A DNA stretch of 7,745 bases from Nitrospiria bacterium (lineage in GTDB: Bacteria; Nitrospirota; CAKKRA01; 9FT-COMBO-42-15), in the NCBI GenBank assembly GCA_919903585.1, contig CAKKST010000033.1, positions 1-7,745 of the forward strand. The letters are read 5' to 3'. This document shows, piece by piece, positions 1 to 5,629 of the stretch (position 1 is the first letter of the stretch; the number at the start of each line of letters is the position of its first letter). The notes under the pieces are model-generated. The model was not told the origin of the DNA, ran no database searches, and was given only the letters and a program-made list of their open reading frames with translations. The translations under genes were made by a program, and so were the position numbers.

Positions 1-827
1 ACAGCTCAAGAACGGGTAAGCCATTTGTTGCGATAAACTGTGCTGCGATACCCGAGACTCTTATGGAGAGCGAGATCTTTGGCCATGAGAAGGGCGCCTT
101 TACAGATGCCTCCGCAAGGAAGACAGGGCAGTTTGAGCTTGCAAATGAGGGGACGCTCTTTCTGGATGAGATCGGCGACCTCCCCCTTTTAACACAGGCA
201 AAGATTTTGAGGGTGCTTCAGGAAAAGGAATTCCTGAGGGTCGGCGGCACAAAGACAATAAAGGTTGATGTGCGGCTGGTAGCGGCAACAAACAAGGACC
301 TCGTGAAGGCAACAAAGGAGGGCAGATTCAGAGAGGACCTCTTTTACAGGATAAATGTTATTCCCATATTCCTTCCGCCATTAAGGGAGAGGAAGGAGGA
401 TATCCCGTCTCTGATTGAACACTTCATAAATAAAAAGTCCTTTGACAATAATAAGACAAAAAAAAACTTCTCCCATGAGGCTATGGATGCAATGTTAAAT
501 TACAACTGGCCGGGAAATATCAGGGAACTGGAAAATGTTATTGAGAGGATTATCACCCTCACCCCTGATGATGTAATAAAAATGGAACACCTTCCCCAGA
601 ACATAACAAAGGATGTAAAGACAACGATTATGAAAGAGGAGATACTATCAGGAAAACTCACCTTGCCAGAGGCAATAGAAAATTTTGAAAAAGAGCTCAT
701 CCTCACTGCCCTTGCAAAGACCAATTATGTCCAAACACAGGCAGCAAATATCCTTGGGATAAGCAGGAGGATATTAAAATATAAGATGGATGGCCTTAAA
801 ATTACCACGAGTGTTGAGGATACATAA
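1..827 (+). CDS. Sigma-54-dependent transcriptional activator (NtrC/Fis type), 5' end cut off by the window
   Basis: This is the C-terminal 274 residues of a bacterial enhancer-binding protein, an AAA+ ATPase that remodels sigma-54 RNA polymerase at -24/-12 promoters. The frame is open to the window edge (first full codon at base 3), so the ATG at 63 is internal. Counting from base 3, visible motifs are the sigma-54-contacting loop as GAFTDA (31-36), Walker B LFLDE (52-56), sensor I ATN (95-97), the arginine-finger region FREDLFYR (109-116), the PPLRER stretch (125-130), sensor II GNIREL (171-176) and a Fis-type helix-turn-helix with QAANILGISRR (246-256). Walker A and any receiver, PAS or GAF sensory domain lie upstream, so the signal it senses is unknown. 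The GAFTGA loop carries D instead of the second G, a substitution I recall as a natural variant in this family. Its neighbour downstream has a sigma-54 promoter and is a plausible target. Confidence 0.95.
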   Translation, partial: SSRTGKPFVAINCAAIPETLMESEIFGHEKGAFTDASARKTGQFELANEGTLFLDEIGDLPLLTQAKILRVLQEKEFLRVGGTKTIKVDVRLVAATNKDLVKATKEGRFREDLFYRINVIPIFLPPLRERKEDIPSLIEHFINKKSFDNNKTKKNFSHEAMDAMLNYNWPGNIRELENVIERIITLTPDDVIKMEHLPQNITKDVKTTIMKEEILSGKLTLPEAIENFEKELILTALAKTNYVQTQAANILGISRRILKYKMDGLKITTSVEDT

Positions 828-842
828 AACAGGTGCTCCCTT

Positions 843-863
843 TTTTTGCGATATGAGCAAAAA
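843..863. promoter_or_regulatory. Inverted repeat TTTTTGC-N7-GCAAAAA, candidate enhancer site
   Basis: A perfect 7-bp inverted repeat with a 7-base spacer (arms 843-849 and 857-863) lies 16 bp after the activator's stop codon. Its centre is about 230 bp upstream of the start point predicted for the sigma-54 promoter at 1057-1073. Two-fold symmetric sites with TGC...GCA half-sites at this kind of distance are typical of upstream activating sequences bound by the Fis-type HTH of NtrC-family proteins. The alternative is a weak AT-rich terminator hairpin for the activator gene; only a short T run (841-847) precedes it and none follows on the plus strand. Function is inferred from symmetry and position only. 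Confidence 0.35.
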
Positions 864-1056
864 TGCACATCAAATCACAAGTTCCTTTCTGTTGTTATAT
901 CAATTAGTTACAATATTCACCCCTTAATTGTAGGCCAAAATAGTACATATTTGACATATTTTAAAACCCTTCTTCTCCCTCTCGCATAAAAATTATCATC
1001 AAAATTCGCTTTATTTTTCAAAAGGTTGTCAAAAATCACCCTCTCATTACTGATAA

Positions 1057-1073
1057 TTGGCATATAATTTGCT
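1057..1073 (+). promoter_or_regulatory. Sigma-54 (-24/-12) promoter of the HD-GYP response regulator gene
   Basis: The bases TTGGCA-N6-TTGCT match the sigma-54 consensus TGGCAC-N5-TTGC at every position except the C of TGGCAC. The GG (1059-1060) and GC (1071-1072) have the obligatory 12-base offset. Transcription is expected about 12 bases after the GC, near 1084. That places the promoter inside the longest open frame of the next gene and leaves a leader of at most a dozen bases. An enhancer-binding protein gene immediately upstream supports the call. No sigma-70 pair was seen in the gap. Confidence 0.75.
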
Positions 1074-1095
1074 ATATAACCATATGATGGAAACA

Positions 1096-2223
1096 ATGGA
1101 TAAACAGGGGAATATCTTGGTAGTAGACGATGAATTCGGGCCGAGAGAGTCCCTCAGGATGGTCTTAAAGCCCCTCTACAATGTTTATATAGCAGAGAAT
1201 GGGCAGAAGGCCATTGAGACCATACAGTCTACAAGTATTGATCTCGTTACCCTTGATTTAAGAATGCAGGGGCTTCAGGGGACAGATGTATTAAGAGAGA
1301 TAAAGAGGATCAATTCTGATATTGAGGTAATCATTGTTACAGGATATGGCAGCCTAAATAGCGCCATAGACGGCATACGATTTGGGGCATTTGATTATAT
1401 ACAGAAGCCGTTTAATGTTGCAGAGATATTATCCACTATCAACAAGTCAATTGAGCGAAAAAAGCTCTACACCCAGTTAAAGGATTTTTTGAAAGAGGTG
1501 GGAAGGGTAGTTGGCGTTGAGGCAGAACTCTCTGAGATTAAGGATAAGGTTGCAGCCAACGGTAGCTTTGCAGAGGCTATAAAAAAGATATTTACTTCAA
1601 TAGCAGAAAAGAATATGTTTCAGGATAATACGATAAACTTTCTGGAATTTTCAAGGGTAATAGCGAATACATTTGAAAGCAAGGATCCTTACAGCTATGA
1701 TCATTCTGGCAGGGTGAATTATTATGCAAATCTACTCGCCCAAAAGCTGTCCCTCTCCCAGAAGGAGATGGAGGAGCTCCAGATTGCAACCTTACTCCAT
1801 GATATAGGCAAGATCGGCATAGCCAATACATTTATATTTAAGGAAGGCAGCTTAACAGAGATAGAACTCGCAATAACAAGAAAACACCCTGAGGTTGGCG
1901 CAGCGATTGTAGAGCCATTACGCCTTTCCCCATTGATTTTATCTGTTATAAGACACCACCATGAGTGGTATGACGGGAGCGGTTATCCTGACGGCCTTGT
2001 GGGAGAAGAGATACCATATTGTGCGCGTATAGTTGCTATTGCGGATGCGTATGATGCAATGTCCTCAGACAGGCCGTATAGAAAGGCGCTGGCGCTAAAG
2101 GAAATTAAAAAAGAATTCACAATAAATGCAGGCATACAGTTTGATCCTGAAATGGCAAAGGCATACTTAGATGTCTTAGACAGCAGCAGTAATATTATTC
2201 TAAATAAATCGGTTTTGAATTAG
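1096..2223 (+). CDS. Response regulator with REC and HD-GYP domains (cyclic-di-GMP phosphodiesterase)
   Basis: This is a two-domain signalling protein of 375 residues counted from ATG 1096. The N-terminal receiver domain (about 5-120) has the acidic pair D11-D12, phosphoacceptor D54 in TLDLRMQG, T82 in VTGYG and K104 in QKPF, so it should be phosphorylated by a partner histidine kinase, not visible here. A helical linker (about 120-195) leads to an HD-GYP domain with HSGRV, LLHDIGKIGI (metal ligands H235, D236), HPEVG (H264), HHHE (287-290), the GYP motif (296-298), DAYDAM, RPYR and FDPEM. All hallmark residues of active c-di-GMP hydrolases are present. The frame opens at TTG 1057, with ATGs at 1084, 1087 and 1096. 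I prefer 1096 because the sigma-54 promoter (start point near 1084) excludes 1057, and GGA at 1089-1091 is the only ribosome-binding match. No DNA-binding domain is present; output is probably motility, biofilm or stress control through c-di-GMP. Confidence 0.93.
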   Translation: MDKQGNILVVDDEFGPRESLRMVLKPLYNVYIAENGQKAIETIQSTSIDLVTLDLRMQGLQGTDVLREIKRINSDIEVIIVTGYGSLNSAIDGIRFGAFDYIQKPFNVAEILSTINKSIERKKLYTQLKDFLKEVGRVVGVEAELSEIKDKVAANGSFAEAIKKIFTSIAEKNMFQDNTINFLEFSRVIANTFESKDPYSYDHSGRVNYYANLLAQKLSLSQKEMEELQIATLLHDIGKIGIANTFIFKEGSLTEIELAITRKHPEVGAAIVEPLRLSPLILSVIRHHHEWYDGSGYPDGLVGEEIPYCARIVAIADAYDAMSSDRPYRKALALKEIKKEFTINAGIQFDPEMAKAYLDVLDSSSNIILNKSVLN

Positions 2224-2244
2224 GTTTTTCATCTCCTCACCAAA

Positions 2245-2287
2245 GGGGCCCTGATGACGAATCCCCCTTAATCTCCCTCAGGGCCCC
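2245..2287. repeat. GC-rich 10-bp inverted repeat enclosing a CCCCCTTAATC motif
   Basis: GGGGCCCTGA (2245-2254) and TCAGGGCCCC (2278-2287) are perfectly complementary around a 23-base loop. The loop holds AATCCCCCTTAATC (2260-2273), which recurs exactly at 7706-7719 in another intergenic region. It begins 21 bp after the HD-GYP stop codon. No T run follows on either strand, so a classical intrinsic terminator is unlikely, though it could stabilise or attenuate the transcript. It is best read as a member of a dispersed palindromic repeat family. Confidence 0.6.
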
Positions 2288-2337
2288 ACCCCTATTAAAA
2301 GCTCAGTCAGTCACTCTACATAGGCATCCAATTTGTA

Positions 2338-2411
2338 TGTCATTCCTGCATGTATTTAGCAGGAATCCAGTTTTTTGTTGATTCCCGCTCAGAAACTCAG
2401 CGGGAGTGACA
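2338..2411. repeat. REP/MITE-like palindromic element with two hairpins
   Basis: The ends TGTCATTCCTGC (2338-2349) and GCGGGAGTGACA (2400-2411) form an imperfect 12-bp terminal inverted repeat with two mismatches. Inside are two stem-loops: ATTCCTGC/GCAGGAAT (2342-2349 with 2359-2366, 9-base loop) and ATTCCCGCT/AGCGGGAGT (2381-2389 with 2399-2407, one G-T pair). A T run (2371-2376) separates them. The GTCATTCC...GGAATCCAG pattern is, from memory, a widely dispersed intergenic repeat in several uncultured anaerobic lineages. It has no coding capacity; it may be mobilised by a REP-associated transposase elsewhere. No clear target-site duplication was recognised. Confidence 0.7.
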
Positions 2412-2447
2412 AAAATAGTAATAAAGGTAGATGCATGGCTATAAAAG

Positions 2448-2493
2448 ACAAAAGCCCATCCCCAGTCTTTTTAAACTGTAAATGGGCTTTTGT
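2448..2493 (-). terminator. Intrinsic terminator of the trxA-to-vorB operon, possibly bidirectional
   Basis: ACAAAAGCCCAT (2448-2459) pairs perfectly with ATGGGCTTTTGT (2482-2493), giving a 12-bp stem around a 22-base loop that can fold a further CAGT/ACTG pair. Read on the minus strand it starts about 20 bases after the vorB stop codon and is followed by CTTTTATAG, a T-rich tail. The stem's own A4/T4 sectors make it symmetrical, so it may also stop plus-strand transcription from the HD-GYP gene. It sits between convergent genes, as expected of a shared terminator. Confidence 0.75.
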
Positions 2494-2512
2494 AAAATTT
2501 ACTTCCTTACCT

Positions 2513-3592
2513 TTATAAGCCAAGCATCTTTTTAATATTATCGCAGGCCTCTTCCACATTAACAATGCCGCCGCCTGTCCTGCCGTAAAAACCAACCTCT
2601 GCCTTGCCATTAACAGCAAGCCTGACATCCTCCACCATCTGGCCAAGGCTCATCTCAATAACAAGAAACCTCTTAATCCTGTCTGCTGTATCTGATATTA
2701 TTTTTTCAGGAAATGGGAAGAGTGTAATCGGCCTGATCATGCCGGCCTTAATCCCTTCCTTTCGCAACTGATTCATTGCGCCCTTACCCACCCTCGCAGA
2801 TGTGCCATAGGCTACAATAACAATCTCTGCATCATCTATAAGATGGCTCTCATACATTATCTCGTTCTCTTTCATTAAATCGTATTTCTTTTTTAACTCC
2901 AGATTCCGCTGCTCAAGCTCGCCTTCTTTTTTCAGATACAATGACCTGATAAGATTCGGCTCCCTGCCCTTTGCGCCAGTAAGCGCCCAAGTCTTAGGGG
3001 GAAGATCTATCTTTTTTATTTCTTTAAATTCTACAGGCTCCATCATCTGGCCAAGCACACCGTCAGCAAGTATCATAACAGGATTCCTGTATTTATCAGC
3101 CATATCAAATGCCCTGATGGTCAGATCAATCATCTCCTGAACAGATGCAGGCGCATATACAAGCATCCTGTAATCACCATGCCCCCCTCCCTTCACTGCC
3201 TGAAAATAGTCTGCCTGAGACGCAGATATATTCCCAAGTCCGGGGCCGCCCCTCTGGATATTTACAATCACTGCCGGAAGCTCTGCGCCTGCAAGGTATG
3301 ATATCCCCTCCTGCTTCAGGCTTATACCCGGGCTTGAGGATGATGTCATTGCCCTTGCGCCCATTGCTGATGCGCCAAAGACCATGTTAATGGCAGCAAT
3401 TTCACTCTCTGCCTGCAGGAATACACCGCCCACCTCAGGCATCCGCCTTGACATATATTCTGGTATCTCATTCTGCGGTGTGATTGGATAGCCAAAGTAG
3501 CACCTGCATCCTGCCCTGACAGCAGCCTCTGCCAATGCCTCGTTGCCTTTCATTAAGAGCTTTTTATTACCTTTTCCTAACTCATTACTCAT
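2513..3592 (-). CDS. vorB: 2-oxoacid:ferredoxin oxidoreductase, alpha subunit (3-methyl-2-oxobutanoate type)
   Basis: This is the alpha subunit, 359 residues, of a CoA-dependent 2-oxoacid:ferredoxin oxidoreductase of the VOR/KOR group, which decarboxylates branched-chain or related 2-oxoacids to acyl-CoA in the cytoplasm and reduces ferredoxin. Family-diagnostic segments are LMKGNEALAEAA (13-24), YFGYPITPQNEIPEY (32-46), QAESEIAAIN (60-69), TSSSSPGISL (83-92), RGGPGLG (114-120), GGGHGDY (136-142) and ADKYRNPVMILADG; the C-terminal third (about 255-359) is the PFOR domain II fold. Length matches VorB proteins. The start at 3592 follows a GGTGA ribosome-binding match and lies in a run of 7-bp repeats. 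Family starts usually lie close to the LMKGNEA stretch, so the first dozen residues may be an extension. Only the ferredoxin subunit precedes it, and the usual beta (TPP-binding) and gamma genes do not follow. Substrate specificity cannot be read from sequence alone; KOR-type use of 2-oxoglutarate is an alternative. Confidence 0.9.
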   Translation of the reverse strand: MSNELGKGNKKLLMKGNEALAEAAVRAGCRCYFGYPITPQNEIPEYMSRRMPEVGGVFLQAESEIAAINMVFGASAMGARAMTSSSSPGISLKQEGISYLAGAELPAVIVNIQRGGPGLGNISASQADYFQAVKGGGHGDYRMLVYAPASVQEMIDLTIRAFDMADKYRNPVMILADGVLGQMMEPVEFKEIKKIDLPPKTWALTGAKGREPNLIRSLYLKKEGELEQRNLELKKKYDLMKENEIMYESHLIDDAEIVIVAYGTSARVGKGAMNQLRKEGIKAGMIRPITLFPFPEKIISDTADRIKRFLVIEMSLGQMVEDVRLAVNGKAEVGFYGRTGGGIVNVEEACDNIKKMLGL

Positions 3593-3607
3593 TACTCATC
3601 ACCCATC
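3580..3607. repeat. Heptanucleotide tandem repeat at the ferredoxin stop / vorB start
   Basis: On the plus strand the units are ACTCATT, ACTCATT, ACTCATC and ACCCATC, four 7-base units in a row, with a decayed fifth unit starting at 3608. On the coding (minus) strand each unit carries an ATG. Only the second from the vorB side (3592) is in frame with vorB; the others meet stop codons after two to four codons. The repeat covers the 13-bp gap between the genes and the ferredoxin stop codon. Confidence 0.6.
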
Positions 3608-3821
3608 ACTTTTCAACCTCTTTATACACCTCTATTGCCACATCAGGACACATCTCTGCGCACATGGCACAGCCTGTGCACTTATCAGCATCAATAAGCC
3701 TTGCTGGATGGTAGCCCTGATTGTTAAATTCCTCATCTAGTTCTATTATTTTTTTTGGGCAGGCAAAGATGCAAAGCTCGCACCCCTTGCACCACTCTTT
3801 TTTTACAACTATATAACTCAA
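3606..3821 (-). CDS. 2x[4Fe-4S] ferredoxin, probable delta subunit of the adjacent 2-oxoacid oxidoreductase
   Basis: This is a 71-residue bacterial-type ferredoxin with two complete cluster-binding motifs, CKGCELCIFACP (11-22) and CTGCAMCAEMCP (48-59), separated by a short spacer ending in DADK. It should carry two low-potential [4Fe-4S] clusters and pass electrons from the 2-oxoacid oxidoreductase to a soluble acceptor. Its place directly before vorB (13-bp gap) fits the delta subunit (vorD/korD position) of VOR/KOR enzymes. The start is TTG at 3821, not ATG. A strong AGGAG ribosome-binding site lies six bases upstream, within the sequence that overlaps the recN stop codon, and there is no ATG nearby. 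An independent ferredoxin is possible, but the gene order argues against it. Confidence 0.92.
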   Translation of the reverse strand: MSYIVVKKEWCKGCELCIFACPKKIIELDEEFNNQGYHPARLIDADKCTGCAMCAEMCPDVAIEVYKEVEK

Positions 3822-3835
3822 TAGTATCTCCTCTA
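3822..3835 (-). promoter_or_regulatory. Ribosome-binding site that fixes the TTG start of the ferredoxin
   Basis: On the minus strand the recN stop TAG is followed at once by AGGAGATACTA and then TTG. The AGGAG core overlaps the end of recN by sharing the TAGAGGAG stretch and leaves a six-base spacer to the start codon. This is close to ideal spacing, supports TTG initiation, and suggests translational coupling between recN and the ferredoxin. Confidence 0.7.
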
Positions 3836-5614
3836 AGCCGTTACACTATTTTTGCGACCTGTTTCCTTTTCACGATGAATTGGACTGGCTTCTCCATCAT
3901 TTTTTGTTTTGCACTTCCTTAGCATCTCCTCTGCATGCCTTAGTGTTGTCTCTGTTATCTCTTTTCCGCCGAGCATCCTCGCTATCTCTTTAACACGATC
4001 ACCCTCATTAAGCCTTGCTGCCTTTGTCAGTGTCCTGTCAGCCTTTATTGCCTTCTCAACAAAATAGTGGCTCTCTGCATAGCCTGCAATCTGCGGTAAG
4101 TGGGTAATGCAGAATACCTGATGCCCCTTTGCTATCTCCTTTAATCTTTCGCCAACCACCTCTGCCACACCGCCGCCAATGCCAGCATCAACCTCATCAA
4201 ACACGAGTGTCGGGACATCGTCGGCCTCTGCGAGTATGGCCTTTAATGCAAGCATTATTCTTGATAGCTCCCCGCCTGATGCAATCTTTGTTAGAGGCTT
4301 TGGCTCTTCACCGACATTCGGCGCAATTAAAAACTCTACCCTGTCTATGCCTTTTGCTGTAAGGGCAAAGCCGTCAGTGGTATCACTGCCTGCCTCCTTC
4401 CACATTTTGACAGCAAATCGGGTTTTCTTCATATTCAGTTCAGACAGCTCTGCCTCAACCTTATTTTCAATATCCCTCGCGGCCTTCTCCCTCTTTTTTG
4501 AAAGCTCCATGGAGAGATGCGACACATCTTTTTTCACCTTCTCAATCTCTGCCCTTAAACCATCCATCTCCTCTTCAAGACCTTCTATTGTCTGGAGCTC
4601 TCCCTTTGCCTTTTCAAAAAATAAAAGTATTTCCTCTATCGTTGCGCCATACTTCTTCTTCAGGCGGTTTATCAGGTCAAGCCTGTCCTCTATCTTTGCA
4701 AGCCTCTCGGGATCAAACTCTATCCTCTGGGTATAGTCCCTCAGGGATTTTGCAACCTCATTAAGCTGATTGATCGCTGACTGGCAGAGCCTTACCGGCT
4801 CATCCATCCTGCTGTCTATCTTATTTATATCACTGAGTGAGGCTAATATTTTTGCCAGCTCGCTCAAAACAGGGCTGTCACCCTCATAGAGCCTTGCATA
4901 GGCATTATTAGAAAGAGTGGAAAGCCTCTCAACATTTGATGCAACAGCCTTCTCTGCTGAAAGCCCCTCATCCTCCTTGGGCTTGAGAGATGCCTCTTCT
5001 ATTTCCCTTGTCTGATACCTTAAAAATTCCTCCTGCCTTGCCCTGTCCCTTTCTTTATTTTCTAATCCTGATAACCCGGCTTCCAGCGCCTTTAGCTTAC
5101 TATAGCAAGCCTCCACATCCTTTCTCAGATTTAGAATACCACCGCCATCTACAGTATTGCCAAAGGCATCAAGCATATCAATATGTTTATCTGTCTTCAA
5201 AAGCGATTGATGCTCATGCTGGCCATGGATATCAATCAGCTCATCACCTATTGTTGTTAGTGTAGATAAATTGGTAAGGCTGTTATTTATGTATATGCGG
5301 TTCTTGCCTGTTCGGGAGACAATCCTTTTAATAATCAGGTTGTCGCCCTTTGCTATCCCAATCCCAAGGCTGTCTATTAAGTCCAGTAATTTTTTGTTAT
5401 CCCCTATATCAAAGGCCGCCTCAACAACTGCCTCGTCTACGCCTGTTCTTATTAATTCTGACGAGGCCCTTCCCCCAAGGACAAGCTCCAGTGCGTCTAT
5501 AATAATTGATTTCCCTGCGCCTGTCTCGCCTGTTAAGACATTAAACCCGTCAGTGAAACCTATCTCAAGCTTGTCTATAATGGCAAGGTTCTGTATCCTG
5601 AGCTCGGTAAGCAT
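3833..5614 (-). CDS. recN: DNA repair protein RecN (SMC-like ATPase)
   Basis: RecN is a cytoplasmic SMC-family ATPase recruited to DNA double-strand breaks, where it helps hold ends and sister DNA together for RecA-dependent repair. The 593-residue product shows the N-terminal head opening LTELRIQNLAIIDKLEI with Walker A GETGAGKS (29-36), and a long coiled-coil middle (about 150-400) rich in E, K and L heptads. The C-terminal head has signature SGGELSRIML (446-455), Walker B TLVFDE (469-474), D-loop DAGIGG (476-481) and THLPQIAG (504-511). The end of the family core is near the EMLRKC stretch (563-568). The last 25 or so residues form a charged tail, which makes it somewhat longer than E. coli RecN (about 553). 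The ATG at 5614 has an AGGG ribosome-binding match and lies 15 bp after trxB. I saw no LexA-like box directly upstream; the gene seems transcribed from the trxA promoter. Confidence 0.97.
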   Translation of the reverse strand: MLTELRIQNLAIIDKLEIGFTDGFNVLTGETGAGKSIIIDALELVLGGRASSELIRTGVDEAVVEAAFDIGDNKKLLDLIDSLGIGIAKGDNLIIKRIVSRTGKNRIYINNSLTNLSTLTTIGDELIDIHGQHEHQSLLKTDKHIDMLDAFGNTVDGGGILNLRKDVEACYSKLKALEAGLSGLENKERDRARQEEFLRYQTREIEEASLKPKEDEGLSAEKAVASNVERLSTLSNNAYARLYEGDSPVLSELAKILASLSDINKIDSRMDEPVRLCQSAINQLNEVAKSLRDYTQRIEFDPERLAKIEDRLDLINRLKKKYGATIEEILLFFEKAKGELQTIEGLEEEMDGLRAEIEKVKKDVSHLSMELSKKREKAARDIENKVEAELSELNMKKTRFAVKMWKEAGSDTTDGFALTAKGIDRVEFLIAPNVGEEPKPLTKIASGGELSRIMLALKAILAEADDVPTLVFDEVDAGIGGGVAEVVGERLKEIAKGHQVFCITHLPQIAGYAESHYFVEKAIKADRTLTKAARLNEGDRVKEIARMLGGKEITETTLRHAEEMLRKCKTKNDGEASPIHREKETGRKNSVTA

Positions 5615-5629
5615 AATGTACCCTCATCA

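Noticed and set aside
854..928. Short ATG-led frame of 24 codons (start MSKNAHQIT) in the gap after the sigma-54 activator.
   Set aside because: No ribosome-binding site at usable distance; it overlaps the TTTTTGC/GCAAAAA palindrome and lies in AT-rich non-coding sequence.
951..979. TTGACA at 951-956 as a sigma-70 -35 box for the HD-GYP gene.
   Set aside because: The bases 17 downstream (TCTCCC) do not resemble a -10 box, and no alternative hexamer fits at 16 to 18 bases.
828..1056. Riboswitch or structured RNA leader in the gap before the HD-GYP gene.
   Set aside because: The predicted sigma-54 start point is near 1084, so this DNA would not be in that mRNA; only short AT-rich palindromes are present.
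2389..2646. Minus-strand frame of 85 codons overlapping the vorB 3' end and the terminator.
   Set aside because: It is out of frame with vorB, runs through the REP-like element and terminator, and its product has no recognisable motif.
4179..4736. Plus-strand frame of 185 codons opposite recN, and other long frames opposite recN and trxB.
   Set aside because: They are antisense shadows of strongly conserved genes, rich in S, P and F, without motifs or ribosome-binding sites.
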